Shown here in pieces: positions 9,427-18,700 of a stretch of 64,000 nt of DNA. Source of the stretch: Polyangium sp. 6x1. Lineage in GTDB: Bacteria > Myxococcota_A > Polyangia > Polyangiales > Polyangiaceae. Below the pieces are notes generated by a model. That model saw only the letters and a list, made by a program, of their open reading frames with translations, made no database searches and was not told the origin of the DNA. Numbering within the stretch: the first letter of the stretch is position 1; the number at the start of each line of letters is the position of its first letter. A program made the position numbers and the translations under genes. The stretch is from the NCBI RefSeq assembly GCF_029946515.1, contig NZ_JARZHH010000050.1, forward strand, positions 1 to 64,000, written 5' to 3'.

Positions 9427-10440
9427 TCACAACCACCCCTGTTCCCGGTAAAACCTCGCCGCGTCCGCGAGCGACACGTCGAGCGGCCGCGAGCCATACC
9501 CGAGCTCCCGCGCCGCCCGCTCCGACGACATCCGCACCCGGAGCGTGCTCTGCAAGGCCATTTCGTGCGTCAGCATGGGCGGCCGTCCGGTGAGCCGCGA
9601 CGCGCTTTCCATCAAGAACGACAGACCCATCACCGCGCGATCCGGCAGCGTGAAGCGCGGCGCCTTCCCACCTGCCGCGGCCGCGATCCGCGTGAGCAGC
9701 GCGCGCACCGAGAGCGCCTCGCCGCCGAGGATGTAATGCCGCCCCGAGGTCCCCCGCTCGGCGGCCGCGAGGTGCGCCGTCGCCACGTCCCGCACGTCGC
9801 ACGTCGTCCGGATCCCGTTTGGCGCGGCGATCGTCGTGCCCTTCCGCGTCGCTGAAAAGAGCGGCAGCACGTTGCGTTTCCAGTCGCCCGGACCGAACAC
9901 CGCCACGGGGTGCGTGATCACCACGAAGAGCCCCTCGCGCCCCGCCCGCTCCACCTCCTGCTCCGCCAGCCATTTCGTGTGCGGATAGACCATCTGGAGC
10001 GGCGCGAAATTGTACGCGCTCGACTCGTCGACCGTGACGATCGCCTCGGTCGAGGGATACGGCTTTCCGATCGTCGAGCCCGTCGACGTGAACACGAATC
10101 GATCGATGCCCGCGCGCCGCGCCGCGGAGAGCATGTTCCGCGTGCCCGTCACGTTCGTCCGCTCGATCTCCGCCCACTTCGCGCGCCACATCCGCACGTC
10201 GGCGGCGACGTGATACACGACGGACGCGCCGCGCATGGCCTCGGCCAGCGTCTCCACGTCGTCGAGATCCCCGCGCACGATTTCGAGCTCGGCCCGCGGC
10301 AAATCGCCCGGAAGCGCGTTGCTCCGCGACAGCGCGATCACGTGGTGCCCCGACGCGAGGAGCTGCCGCGTGATCTCCCAGCCGAGGAAGCCCGTCCCGC
10401 CCGTCACGAATGCGGTTTTTCGCCGCGGGATCGTGTTCAT
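9427..10440 (-). CDS. NAD-dependent epimerase/dehydratase (extended SDR)
   Basis: A 337-residue Rossmann-fold oxidoreductase. The nucleotide-binding motif TGGTGFLG is at about residues 14-21, an acidic residue follows in VRGDLDD, the catalytic YxxxK is at VYPHTKW with Ser in FTSTGSTIG, and the substrate domain follows. This resembles dihydroflavonol reductase/3-beta-HSD-type extended SDRs; the substrate is unknown. Its ATG overlaps the stop of the upstream gene (ATGA), so it is the last gene of a five-gene minus-strand operon and probably translationally coupled. A longer in-frame reading is possible but would run through the upstream gene. Confidence 0.88.
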   Translation of the reverse strand: MNTIPRRKTAFVTGGTGFLGWEITRQLLASGHHVIALSRSNALPGDLPRAELEIVRGDLDDVETLAEAMRGASVVYHVAADVRMWRAKWAEIERTNVTGTRNMLSAARRAGIDRFVFTSTGSTIGKPYPSTEAIVTVDESSAYNFAPLQMVYPHTKWLAEQEVERAGREGLFVVITHPVAVFGPGDWKRNVLPLFSATRKGTTIAAPNGIRTTCDVRDVATAHLAAAERGTSGRHYILGGEALSVRALLTRIAAAAGGKAPRFTLPDRAVMGLSFLMESASRLTGRPPMLTHEMALQSTLRVRMSSERAARELGYGSRPLDVSLADAARFYREQGWL

Positions 10441-10874
10441 GCGCGTTTCCCTCGCCTGGGCGGCCGCGGGTGGGCGATGTAGGCGCGCGCCTCTGCTTCG
10501 GTCGCGAAGAACAGGACCTCCATGTCGGGCGGCGACGTCCCGAGGAACCGCGCCGCACGCACGACCATTTCGGCGAAGATCCGGGTCGCGAATTTCGCGC
10601 CGAAACAGACGTGGGTCATCGGGGTCGTGTGGCGTATGTCCTGGAGCACGCGCCGCGCCTCGACCGTCGCCCCGGTGACCGCGGAGAGGTCGCACAGCAC
10701 GAAGGCATGGTCTTTCCCGGAAGCCCAGGACACTTGATAGGCGATGAGCGCGTCGATCGACGGCCCGTCGACCTCCCCCTCGAGGCGCATGGCGAAGATG
10801 TTCGGCTCCTCGGTCCACGCGACTTGCGCTCCGAAATGCCGCCGCTCTCCCGGCGTCGATTCCGCCATCGTCAT
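10437..10874 (-). CDS. SpoIIAA/STAS-like protein, copy 2
   Basis: A 145-residue protein with an alternating beta-alpha pattern (FAMRLEGEVDGPSIDALI, then FVLCDLSAVTGATVEARRVL, then HVCFGAKFATRIFAEMVVRA) that resembles SpoIIAA-like/STAS domains used in partner switching. It is paralogous to the gene just upstream (10888-11301). The segment after the DLSAV strand lacks the clear DS/DT phosphorylation pair of classical anti-anti-sigma factors. It overlaps the SDR gene by 4 bp. Its role is inferred only from the fold. Confidence 0.6.
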   Translation of the reverse strand: MTMAESTPGERRHFGAQVAWTEEPNIFAMRLEGEVDGPSIDALIAYQVSWASGKDHAFVLCDLSAVTGATVEARRVLQDIRHTTPMTHVCFGAKFATRIFAEMVVRAARFLGTSPPDMEVLFFATEAEARAYIAHPRPPRRGKRA

Positions 10875-10887
10875 TCCCCTCCGCGCT

Positions 10888-11301
10888 TCACCGGAGGAGG
10901 CTGCGCAGGCGCCCGCGCTCCTCGGCGAGCCACGCCCGCGCCTCGGCCTCCGAATGGAAGAAATCGAAGCGCATGTGCCGCTTCGAGAGCACCCGGACCG
11001 CGCTCAGCACCATTTTCGCGAGCGTCATCCCCGAGAACGACGCGCCGAACATGGCGATCGAGCCGGGCGCCGTCCGCTCGCGGGCCCATACGACCATGGC
11101 CTTTCGGGCGTCGGGGGTGACCGTTCCGAGCTTTCGCCCGTCGAGGAGGATGAGCCGGTAGCCATGGGCGGCTTCGAGCGCCTCGCGGGCGCGCTGCACG
11201 GAGAGCTCGACCTCGAGGTCGTAATTGCCGTCGAGCCGCGCCACGAGCAGATCTTCCTCGAAGGTCAGGTCGACGCGCGAGGGTTTCTCGGGTGGATTCA
11301 T
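10888..11301 (-). CDS. SpoIIAA/STAS-like protein, copy 1
   Basis: A 137-residue protein of the same small family as its downstream neighbour: LLVARLDGNYDLEVELSVQ, LILLDGRKLGTVTPDARKA, then SIAMFGASFSGMTLAKMVLS and a C-terminal helix FFHSEAEARAWLAEE. Both copies end with the same F-x-(S/T)EAEARAW/Y helix. It lies 9 bp after the HAD gene and 13 bp before copy 2, so the two are a tandem duplication inside the operon. A protein-protein switching role is possible but not shown. Confidence 0.6.
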   Translation of the reverse strand: MNPPEKPSRVDLTFEEDLLVARLDGNYDLEVELSVQRAREALEAAHGYRLILLDGRKLGTVTPDARKAMVVWARERTAPGSIAMFGASFSGMTLAKMVLSAVRVLSKRHMRFDFFHSEAEARAWLAEERGRLRSLLR

Positions 11302-11310
11302 GGGACACCG

Positions 11311-11976
11311 TCACCACCTTTCGATCGGCCATCCGCGCTGCCGGGCGAGCCGTTCGAGCCGCGGATCGGGGTTCACGGCGATCGGCTCGGCCACCCGTTC
11401 GAGCAGCGGCACGTCGGTCACGCTGTCCGAATAAAACGTCGCTTCTTCGAGGGCAAACCCGAGCTTTTCAGCGAGCGTCTGCGCGCGCCGCACCTTGCCC
11501 GCGCCGAGGCAGAGCGGCCTCTCCGCCCGGCCCGTGAAATGGCCACGCCCGTCGACTTCGAGCTCCGTCCCCACGACGTGCTCGATCCCGAGACGCTGCG
11601 CCAGCGGCCGCGCCGCGTACTTCGTCGCGCCGGTCACGATCGCGCAGACGTCCCCCGCCGCCATGTGCCTCTTCACCGCGCGCCGCCCGGCGTCCGCGAC
11701 GTGCGGCTCCACGTATTTGCCGAACCAGTCCTCGCAGCGCGTGACGAGCGTGCTCTCGGGCGTGCCCGAGAGCGGCGCGAGCGCCCTCTCCGCCATGCCC
11801 TCCGCGTCGAGAATGCCGAGCGTGTATTGCCCGACCCAGTAGAACGTCTTCAGGAGATCGAACGTCGATGCCTCGCCGATGTCGCGCAAATACCGCACGT
11901 ACAGGCTCGCGGTCTCCTTGCGCACGAGCGTGCGATCCATGTCGAAGAGCGCCGCGCGGGGCTTCGGCGCGCTCAT
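11311..11976 (-). CDS. HAD-IB family phosphatase (SerB-like)
   Basis: A 221-residue HAD hydrolase. Motif I is FDMDRTL (nucleophile Asp near residue 12), motif II is IVTGATK, and motif III/IV is FYSDSVTDVPLLE. The helical cap between motifs I and II (about 25-90) is that of subfamily IB, which includes phosphoserine phosphatase and PGP/CicA-type enzymes; members also act on phosphocholine and lysophospholipids. Its ATG overlaps the stop of the CPBP protease gene (ATGA), indicating coupled translation. Confidence 0.85.
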   Translation of the reverse strand: MSAPKPRAALFDMDRTLVRKETASLYVRYLRDIGEASTFDLLKTFYWVGQYTLGILDAEGMAERALAPLSGTPESTLVTRCEDWFGKYVEPHVADAGRRAVKRHMAAGDVCAIVTGATKYAARPLAQRLGIEHVVGTELEVDGRGHFTGRAERPLCLGAGKVRRAQTLAEKLGFALEEATFYSDSVTDVPLLERVAEPIAVNPDPRLERLARQRGWPIERW

Positions 11977-12773
11977 CGCGAAAACCCGTAGCCGCGCTGG
12001 AGCGTCGCCGAGAAGATGTTGCAGAGCGCGTGGAACACGACGCCCGCGCCGACGCCGCCCGTCCGCGCGCGGAGCCAGCCGAACACGAGCGACGGGAAAA
12101 ACACCGCGAGCCTGTCCGGGCTCGGCACCGTCAAGAAGTGCCCGATCGCGAAGATGGCCGACGAGACCACGACACCCGGGCCGAGATCGGCGCCGAACAC
12201 GCGCCACCGGGGCGCCCACGCGGCGTCGAGCTGGGTCTGGAGGTATCCCCGGAAAAACGCCTCCTCGGGGAGCGCCACGGCCAGGAAATGCCCGGAAATC
12301 TCGTTCCAGGGCGATTCGAAGCCCCGGAAGACGAAGGGCATCTTCACGCGCCAGAACAGCTTGAAGCCGAACCAGAACGGCGGAAAGATGATCGCCGCGA
12401 GCAAGAGCACCCAGAGCGAGGCCGTGGCCGCGTCGCGCATCAGCCTGCGCCGATCGAGCGGCAGCGGTTCGAGCAAACCGCCGAGCGAGAGCCCGTGCGC
12501 GCGGATCACGTGCTCGTCCGCGCGCAGGACGAGCCACCACGTGACCGCGAGGAACGCGAGCCCGACGGCCGTCCCCGCGTGATCCTTGGGCACGAGGTAC
12601 GAGAGCGCGGTCACGAGGAGCGTCGTGGCGAGCACGGCGAGGAGCGGGCGGCGCGCGCTCGGCGCCTCGGGGACGGACGCGAGGGGCGCGGCGGGCGCGG
12701 GGCTCTCGGCGCCGAGGCCCGGTGCGGGCGGCGGCTCAGGGCTTTCGAGGGGGGCGGGAGGATCCGGGAGCAC
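11973..12773 (-). CDS. CPBP/glutamic-type intramembrane protease, possibly myxosortase (MrtC-like)
   Basis: A 266-residue membrane protein. Residues 1-40 are a Pro/Ala-rich cytoplasmic tail, then about six hydrophobic segments. The catalytic pattern of the CPBP/Rce1 family is complete: EEAFFRGYL (Glu-Glu), AIFAIGHFL (His) and VVFHALCNIF (His, Asn). In myxobacteria the MrtC-type members of this family process MYXO-CTERM surface proteins; the FGWLRARTG motif and length would fit that group, but I cannot confirm it without a search. First gene of the minus-strand operon; divergent from the extensin-like gene. Confidence 0.75.
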   Translation of the reverse strand: MLPDPPAPLESPEPPPAPGLGAESPAPAAPLASVPEAPSARRPLLAVLATTLLVTALSYLVPKDHAGTAVGLAFLAVTWWLVLRADEHVIRAHGLSLGGLLEPLPLDRRRLMRDAATASLWVLLLAAIIFPPFWFGFKLFWRVKMPFVFRGFESPWNEISGHFLAVALPEEAFFRGYLQTQLDAAWAPRWRVFGADLGPGVVVSSAIFAIGHFLTVPSPDRLAVFFPSLVFGWLRARTGGVGAGVVFHALCNIFSATLQRGYGFSR

Positions 12774-12886
12774 GCGCCGGCGAGGATAGCTTCGTCTGGT
12801 CGGCGATGCGAGTCCGTGGTCAAGGGGTCGTCCGGAAAGAACTTCGATTTTCTGGCCTTCCTGGGGACGGCAGGTAGAGTCGGCTC

Positions 12887-14149
12887 GTGGTGCTCGGTTC
12901 GCTTCTCCGCTCCCTGGCCCCGTCCTTCCTCGCGGCGCTCACGTTCGGCGCGGGCATGCTCTGCGCCGGCCCGGCGAGCGCGGTCTCGCCGTTCCTGGTG
13001 ACGCCCGAGGCCTCGGTGGTCGAGGCGAGCCCGGCGTATCGATACGCGAACATGACGGACGACGAGGCGTTCGCCGAGCTCGATCGCCGGAGCCTGCCGT
13101 ACGTGCGCGTCGAGCCCGTGCCCGGCGTGCGCGCGCCGATCCGGCTCACGGGTCGGCTGCACGGCGTATCCATCCATTCGGCGCTGCCGGAGGAGCAGCG
13201 GCCGACGTCGATGTTCGAGATCCTCGACGCGCGCCTGGCGCTCGCGCTCGACGATTTCACCGCGGTGCTCGAGCGTCACGAGATTGACGAGCTCGTGCAC
13301 TACACGATGTACCGGCCGAACGTGCCCCGCGAGGTGCCCGTGACGGCGAAGAAGGAAACGCCGAAGAAGGCGGCGCCGAAGAAGGAAACGGCGAAACAAG
13401 AGGCGCCCAAAAAGGAAACGCCGAAAGCGGCAGCGCCGAAAGCGGAGGCGCCGAAAGCGGAAGCGCCGAAGACGAGCTCGAAGCTTGTTGCGGGGAATGC
13501 GGCGAAGGCGCCGGACCTCGGCAAGGGCTCGCTCGGGGCCAAGCCTTCGCACGAGGGCGCGGCGAAGGGCACGAAACACAAGGCGCCGGCCGTGGCCCAG
13601 GAGAAGCCGCGCGAGGTGGTGACGGCGAGCGAAAAGCCGAAATCCGCGCCGCGGCACGCCCCGAAGGCTGCCCCGCAGCACGCGCCGGCGAAGGCCGAGG
13701 CGAAGGCGGCGCCGGCGAAGCCCGAGGCGCAGGCGACGCCGGCAAAGGCCGAGGCGCAAGCGGCGCCGGCCAAGACCGAAGCGCAGGCGACGCCGGCAAA
13801 GGCCGAGGCGCAAGCGGCGCCGGCCAAGACCGTGCATCACCCGCGTTGGGCCCCGCCGGGCACGCGTCACCCCGCGGGGCTCGCGATCGACGTCGGCCGA
13901 TTGCGAAAGAAGGACGGGACCTGGATCAGCGTCCTCGACCATTTCCACGGCAAGATCGGCGAAAAGACCTGCGGCGACGGCGTCCGGAAGCCCGAGCAGC
14001 CCGTCGCGCAGGAGCTCCGCGCCATCGTGTGCGAATCCCAGGACGCGGGCATCTTCACGTACGTGTTATCGCCGAATTACAACACCGACCACGCCGACCA
14101 TTTCCACATGGAGATCAAGCCCGGCGTGCGGTGGTTCCTCGTGCACTGA
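12887..14149 (+). CDS. Extensin-like C-terminal domain protein (putative peptidoglycan D,D-peptidase)
   Basis: A 420-residue secreted protein starting with GTG (a second GTG follows directly). A signal peptide ends near GPASA (residue 31). Residues about 32-145 form an unrecognised N-terminal domain, 145-315 a disordered Lys/Ala/Pro/Glu linker with an 18-residue tandem repeat, and 320-420 an extensin-like domain with the zinc-type pattern HPAGLAIDVG and DHADHFHMEI. This resembles the M15/LAS fold of D,D-carboxypeptidases, although extensin-like activity is not proven. The basic linker could bind the cell wall. It is convergent with the next gene (6 bp). Confidence 0.75.
   Translation: MVLGSLLRSLAPSFLAALTFGAGMLCAGPASAVSPFLVTPEASVVEASPAYRYANMTDDEAFAELDRRSLPYVRVEPVPGVRAPIRLTGRLHGVSIHSALPEEQRPTSMFEILDARLALALDDFTAVLERHEIDELVHYTMYRPNVPREVPVTAKKETPKKAAPKKETAKQEAPKKETPKAAAPKAEAPKAEAPKTSSKLVAGNAAKAPDLGKGSLGAKPSHEGAAKGTKHKAPAVAQEKPREVVTASEKPKSAPRHAPKAAPQHAPAKAEAKAAPAKPEAQATPAKAEAQAAPAKTEAQATPAKAEAQAAPAKTVHHPRWAPPGTRHPAGLAIDVGRLRKKDGTWISVLDHFHGKIGEKTCGDGVRKPEQPVAQELRAIVCESQDAGIFTYVLSPNYNTDHADHFHMEIKPGVRWFLVH
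13731..13832 (+). repeat. 54-bp in-frame tandem repeat in the linker of the extensin-like gene
   Basis: One full 54-bp unit (13731-13784) is followed by a second copy covering 48 bp (13785-13832) with near-identical bases. It encodes about 18 residues of the type AEAQATPAKAEAQAAPAK. More degenerate copies precede it. The length probably varies between strains. Confidence 0.75.
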
Positions 14150-14155
14150 GCGGCG

Positions 14156-15109
14156 CTAGCGGCAACCCATCGGGCGCACCGCGTTGGGAGGGCCGACCGT
14201 CCAGGCGCAGAGGAGCATGGCTCCAATGTAATTGTCGCTCGGGACCAGGGGCCGGACGTCGATCGACGCGGACGCGCCGCCCATGGCGACGCCCTGACTC
14301 TGTTCCAGCGAGGCGATGAACGCGCGCGTCGCGGCCTCGTGGCGGCCGGGCACGACATGGTGGTAGACGCCTCCGCCTCCCGGGGGCGGCTTCACGCCGG
14401 CGGGCGGCGCCGGAATGCCCGCGGGCCAGGGCAAAGGCGGCTTTCGTGCGCTGGAAAAATCCGAAAGCATGATCTCGATGGTCTCGGGCTTCCAGGGCGT
14501 CGCGCCCGGCGCGTCGAAGCTCGTGAGGCGCTGGTATGCCCGGACGAACACGGCCGGCGCCTCGCCCGTCTTCGCGGCGGTGGCCTTTCCATCCCGCCCG
14601 AGGCCCTCGACGGAAGCGTATTTCCATTGCGAGTCCTGGCGAAGCGCGATCCCCACCGTCGTCTGATCCTCCGCGGTCGTGACCGACATCTCCCGTGGCA
14701 GGGCCATGAAATCAGCCGTCGCGAGCTCCTCGACGAGTTTCCTCGCCGCCTCCGCGCCCACGTTCACGGTGAGCGCTTCGGCCTTGTTTCCCACGATTTT
14801 ATGATAAACGACGAGCCCGTCTTCATACACGACGATCGTGGGCACGTCCGAGCCGAGGACCAGGAGCCAGGTATTCCTCTCGCGCAGCACCGCCAGCGGC
14901 TTGTGGTCGAGCTTGTCGAGGCCCTCGACCTCGAAGAGCGGCGAGGCATTGCGGGGAGGTTCTTTCGCGGTCGACGTCGGCGCGGCCGAAGCCGACGGCG
15001 TGAGAGGCGCGGACGGCCCGCGCTCGTCCGGGGGCGTGGCGTCGCGACAGCCGTAGGCCAGGGAGAGCAGCGCAAGGAGCGCCGTGACGCGGTGAGGGGG
15101 GAGGAGCAT
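14156..15109 (-). CDS. Hypothetical lipoprotein
   Basis: A 317-residue lipoprotein: signal MLLPPHRVTALLALLSLAYG before Cys, then a Ser/Ala/Pro-rich linker (about 22-50). The body (50-250) has regular beta/alpha segments including VVYEDGLVVYHKIVG and ARKLVEELATADFMALP, a pattern seen in DUF6438-like domains of unknown function. A Pro/Gly-rich loop (about 245-262) separates a C-terminal part ending in Cys-Arg. No catalytic motif is seen. Divergent from nothing nearby; the next minus-strand gene begins 46 bp beyond its start. Confidence 0.6.
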   Translation of the reverse strand: MLLPPHRVTALLALLSLAYGCRDATPPDERGPSAPLTPSASAAPTSTAKEPPRNASPLFEVEGLDKLDHKPLAVLRERNTWLLVLGSDVPTIVVYEDGLVVYHKIVGNKAEALTVNVGAEAARKLVEELATADFMALPREMSVTTAEDQTTVGIALRQDSQWKYASVEGLGRDGKATAAKTGEAPAVFVRAYQRLTSFDAPGATPWKPETIEIMLSDFSSARKPPLPWPAGIPAPPAGVKPPPGGGGVYHHVVPGRHEAATRAFIASLEQSQGVAMGGASASIDVRPLVPSDNYIGAMLLCAWTVGPPNAVRPMGCR

Positions 15110-15154
15110 GCCTTTTCCTTCTACCGTCGCGGCCAGCGTTTTCGCAAGTGTGAC

Positions 15155-15667
15155 TCACCATTGCAGCAGCACCCCGTGTTCGAGGTCGATGGGCAGCTTG
15201 AGGGTGCCGGCGAGGACGAGCTCGACGCGAGGGAGCGGGCCGTCCGAGAGCGTCGCAAACGGGAGATCGAGCTGGAGCGTGAGCGAAGCGAATCCGACCG
15301 ACACGAAGGGCGCGAGATGCGCGCCGACGAATGCGGCCCGGTCCTTCGTCGCGCTTTCGAACGTGGCACCGACCTCGGCGCCGAAGATCGAGGTATTGAT
15401 CTGCGGGCCGAACGAGACCCGCGCGCGCTCGAAGCCCACGGCGCTCGCCTGGACGAAGCCACCGAATCCCGCTCCCCGGCCGGACGCGTTCCCGTAATGC
15501 ACGAACGTGACCTCGCCGCCGAGGAGACCCGCTGCGGTCTGCTCGGGGCCGAACACGATGCCGCCCATCGGCCCGACCGTGAAAACGTTCCACCCCTCGG
15601 CGCGGCTCGGGTTCGCGGAGACAAGGAGCGCGACGGCGACGGCGAGCGAGGTGATCCGGCGGCGCAT
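15155..15667 (-). CDS. Hypothetical secreted protein, outer-membrane-like
   Basis: A 170-residue protein with a signal peptide (MRRRITSLAVAVALLVSANP, cleavage after SRA). The mature part has short alternating hydrophobic strands rich in Gly and aromatic residues (GPMGGIVFGPEQTAAGLLGG, AHLAPFVSVGFASLTLQLDL) and ends with Trp, like small outer-membrane beta-barrels. The MRRR start was preferred over longer in-frame starts because it places the signal peptide at the N-terminus. Function unknown. Confidence 0.55.
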   Translation of the reverse strand: MRRRITSLAVAVALLVSANPSRAEGWNVFTVGPMGGIVFGPEQTAAGLLGGEVTFVHYGNASGRGAGFGGFVQASAVGFERARVSFGPQINTSIFGAEVGATFESATKDRAAFVGAHLAPFVSVGFASLTLQLDLPFATLSDGPLPRVELVLAGTLKLPIDLEHGVLLQW

Positions 15668-15743
15668 GAACGGGGGAGCGTGGGGGGGCGCCTGCGCCCT
15701 GTCAATGGCAGAATATGCTCGCGTCCTCCCTCTTTCGAGGGAT

Positions 15744-18700
15744 ATGCTACGCGGCTGGCGCCGGAAGGAGAAAGGACTCTTCCGGGCCGTTCGGAGCAGC
15801 GTGGGACAGGTGACGGACACGAAGAGGTTTCGCCGGCGGCGGGCGTGGCGCCGCCTGGGAGCGCTAGGTCTGTGCGGGCTCCTCGTGTGTGGCGTGGTCC
15901 GGTCCGCGCGGGCGAGCAGCCGGGACCGTAGCATCGCTCAATTTTATCACTCGCGCTGGACGGTCAAGGACGGCGCGCCCGGCCAGATCTCCGCGCTCGC
16001 GCAGACCCGGGACGGCTTCCTGTGGCTCGCCGCCGCGGCGACGCTCTACAGATTCGACGGCGTCCGCTTCGAGCACGTGGAACCGCTGGACGGTGAACCC
16101 TTCACGGTCGGCATCCAGACGCTGCATGCATCGCCCGACGGTGGCTTGTGGCTGGGATTTCAGCAAGGCGGCGCGGCCTATTTCAAGGACGGGCACGTCA
16201 CGCGTCATGGCGAGGCGCAAGGTCTGTCGCCGCATCAACTTTCGTCGTTCGCCATCGACGCAGACGGAGTCGTCTGGACGGGCGGCAGGTCCGCCGGGCT
16301 GCTCCGACTCGAGGGCGGGCGCTGGCATTCCGTGGGCGACGACTGGGGCTTCCCGAGCAGGCAGGCCACCTATGTGTTCGTCGACCGCGATGGCACGTTG
16401 TGGGTCGCCACGGAGAACACGCTCGTCTTTCTCCCCAAGGGCAGCCGCACGTTTCGCAAGACGGGCGCGCGCGTGAAATGGGTGGGCCGTATCGCGCAGG
16501 CGTCGGATGGCTCGATCTGGATCACGGAGCTCGATGGCAATGTGCGGCCCGTGGCACGCGCGAATGGAGAGCTCCTCGACGCACCGGCGAGCATCGACGT
16601 GCTGTCGGCCGGCATGGTCTTCGATCCCGAAGGCAGCCTATGGATGAGCACGCTCGGCGAGGGCATGCGCCGGCTGCCTCATCCCGAGCTTTTGGGGGAT
16701 CGACAGATCGGCCGGCTCGATCCGGCCGCGGAGATTTTCACCGAGAAGGAAGGGCTCAGCGCGGATTACGCCTGGCCGCTCCTCCAGGATCGCGAAGGCA
16801 ACATCTGGGTCGGCACGAGCGGCGGGCTCGACCGCTTTCGTCACAGCTCGCTGGTGCTCGCGGAGTTTCCTCGCGGCGCGCACGACTTCGCTCTGGCTGC
16901 GGGCGACGACGGGGCGATCTGGGCGGGCACGACCAATCGTCCCTTGATGCGGCTGCACGACAGGCAGGTCGAGCTCACCGAGCTCGATGCGGACGTCCGC
17001 TGCGCCTATCGCGATCCAGACGGCACCGTGTGGCTCGGGACCTCGAAAGACCTCTGGCGCATCGAGGGCAACCGGCCCGTGCGTGTCGCCGCGCTCCCCG
17101 AGACGGCGGTGTCCCAGCAGGTCCAGGCCATGACGAAGGACGCGTCGGGGGCGTTGTGGGTCGCCCAGGCGGCCGCAGGGCTCTTGCGCTGGAAGGACGG
17201 CGTCTGGACGCGGATGGAAGAACCGCTCGGCCTCGCGCCGGAGATACGGGTCTTTTCAGCGACGACCGACGCGGAGGATCGCGTCTGGCTCGGATCGCGT
17301 GACAATACGATCATCGCCATCGACCACGGGGTCGCGCGCCATTATGGCGCCGCGGATGGGCTCCACCTGGGGACGGTGATCTCGCTGCGAGCTGGAAAGC
17401 GGCTCTGGGCGGGTGGAGAGCACGGCCTCGCCCATTTCGACGGCCACCGCTTTCACCCCTTCGGCGTGGCGGACAAGGAGTCCTTTCGCGGCGTCGCGGG
17501 CATTCTGGAGATGCCCGACGGTGGTTTGTGGCTCCACGCAGTCCCGGGCATTTTCCACATCCCTGCGGACGAGGTGGCGCGCGCCGTCGCCGATTCGACC
17601 TACCTCGCGCGCGGCGAGCGCTTCGATTTCCTCGATGGTTTGCCTGCCCGACCCACCTTGTTGCGACCCTTGCCCACCGCGGTGCAGGGCACCGACGGCC
17701 GGCTGTGGTTCGCGACGAGCAATGGTGTGGTGTGGATCGATCCGGCGCGGATCTTCCGCAATCCCGTACCTCCCCCGGTGGCGATTCGGTCGGTGCACGT
17801 GAATGGGCGGCGGCTCGCGCCGAGCTCCTCACTCACCCTACCGGAGCGGGCGACGAGCATCGAAATCGATTACACGGCCCTGAGCTTCACCATTCCCGAG
17901 CGCGTACGTTTTCGTTATCGCCTCGAAGGCGTGGACGAGGCATGGCAGGACGTCGGCGCGCGGCGAGAGGCTTACTATACAACTCTCGACCCTGGACACT
18001 ATCGCTTCCGGGTCATCGCCGCGAACAACGACGGCGTCTGGAACGAGACCGGCGCGACGCTCGACCTCACCTTGCCGCCGGCCTTCTTCCAGACGTGGTG
18101 GTTTCGCGCGCTCTCTGCCGCCGCGGTCCTTTTGGGGCTCTGGGCGGCGTACCTCTTGCGATTGCGAAAGGTGCGGGCGCACATGCGCAGCTTGCTGGAG
18201 GAACGCCACCGCGAGCGCGAGCGCATCGCGCGCGAGCTGCACGACACGCTGCTGCAGGGCTTCCAGGGCTTGATTCTCCGCTTTCAGGCCGCGGTGGAGA
18301 AGCTGCCGGCGAGCGAGCCGGCGCGGGCGGCGATGGAGAAGGCGCTCGACCGAGCCGACGAAGTCCAGGGCGAGGCGCGTGCCCGGGTGAAGGATTTGCG
18401 CGCGGCTTCGGAGCGCGTCGGCGAGCTATCGAGCGCCTTCACGAGGGTAGGGGAGGAGCTCGCGCAGGATGGGCCTGTGGAGTTTCACGTCTCGGTCGAG
18501 GGGCAGCCGCCGTCGCTGGATGCAATCGTACGCGACGAGGTCTTTCGTATTGGTCGCGAGGCGCTGCTGAACGCATTCCATCACGCCGGCGCGCAGCGGA
18601 TCGAGGTGGAGCTCGTTTATGACGACGGTGAGCTCTGCCTGCGCGTCCGCGACGACGGATGTGGTGTCGACGCGGAGCTCCTCGAGGCCGGAGGGCGCCC

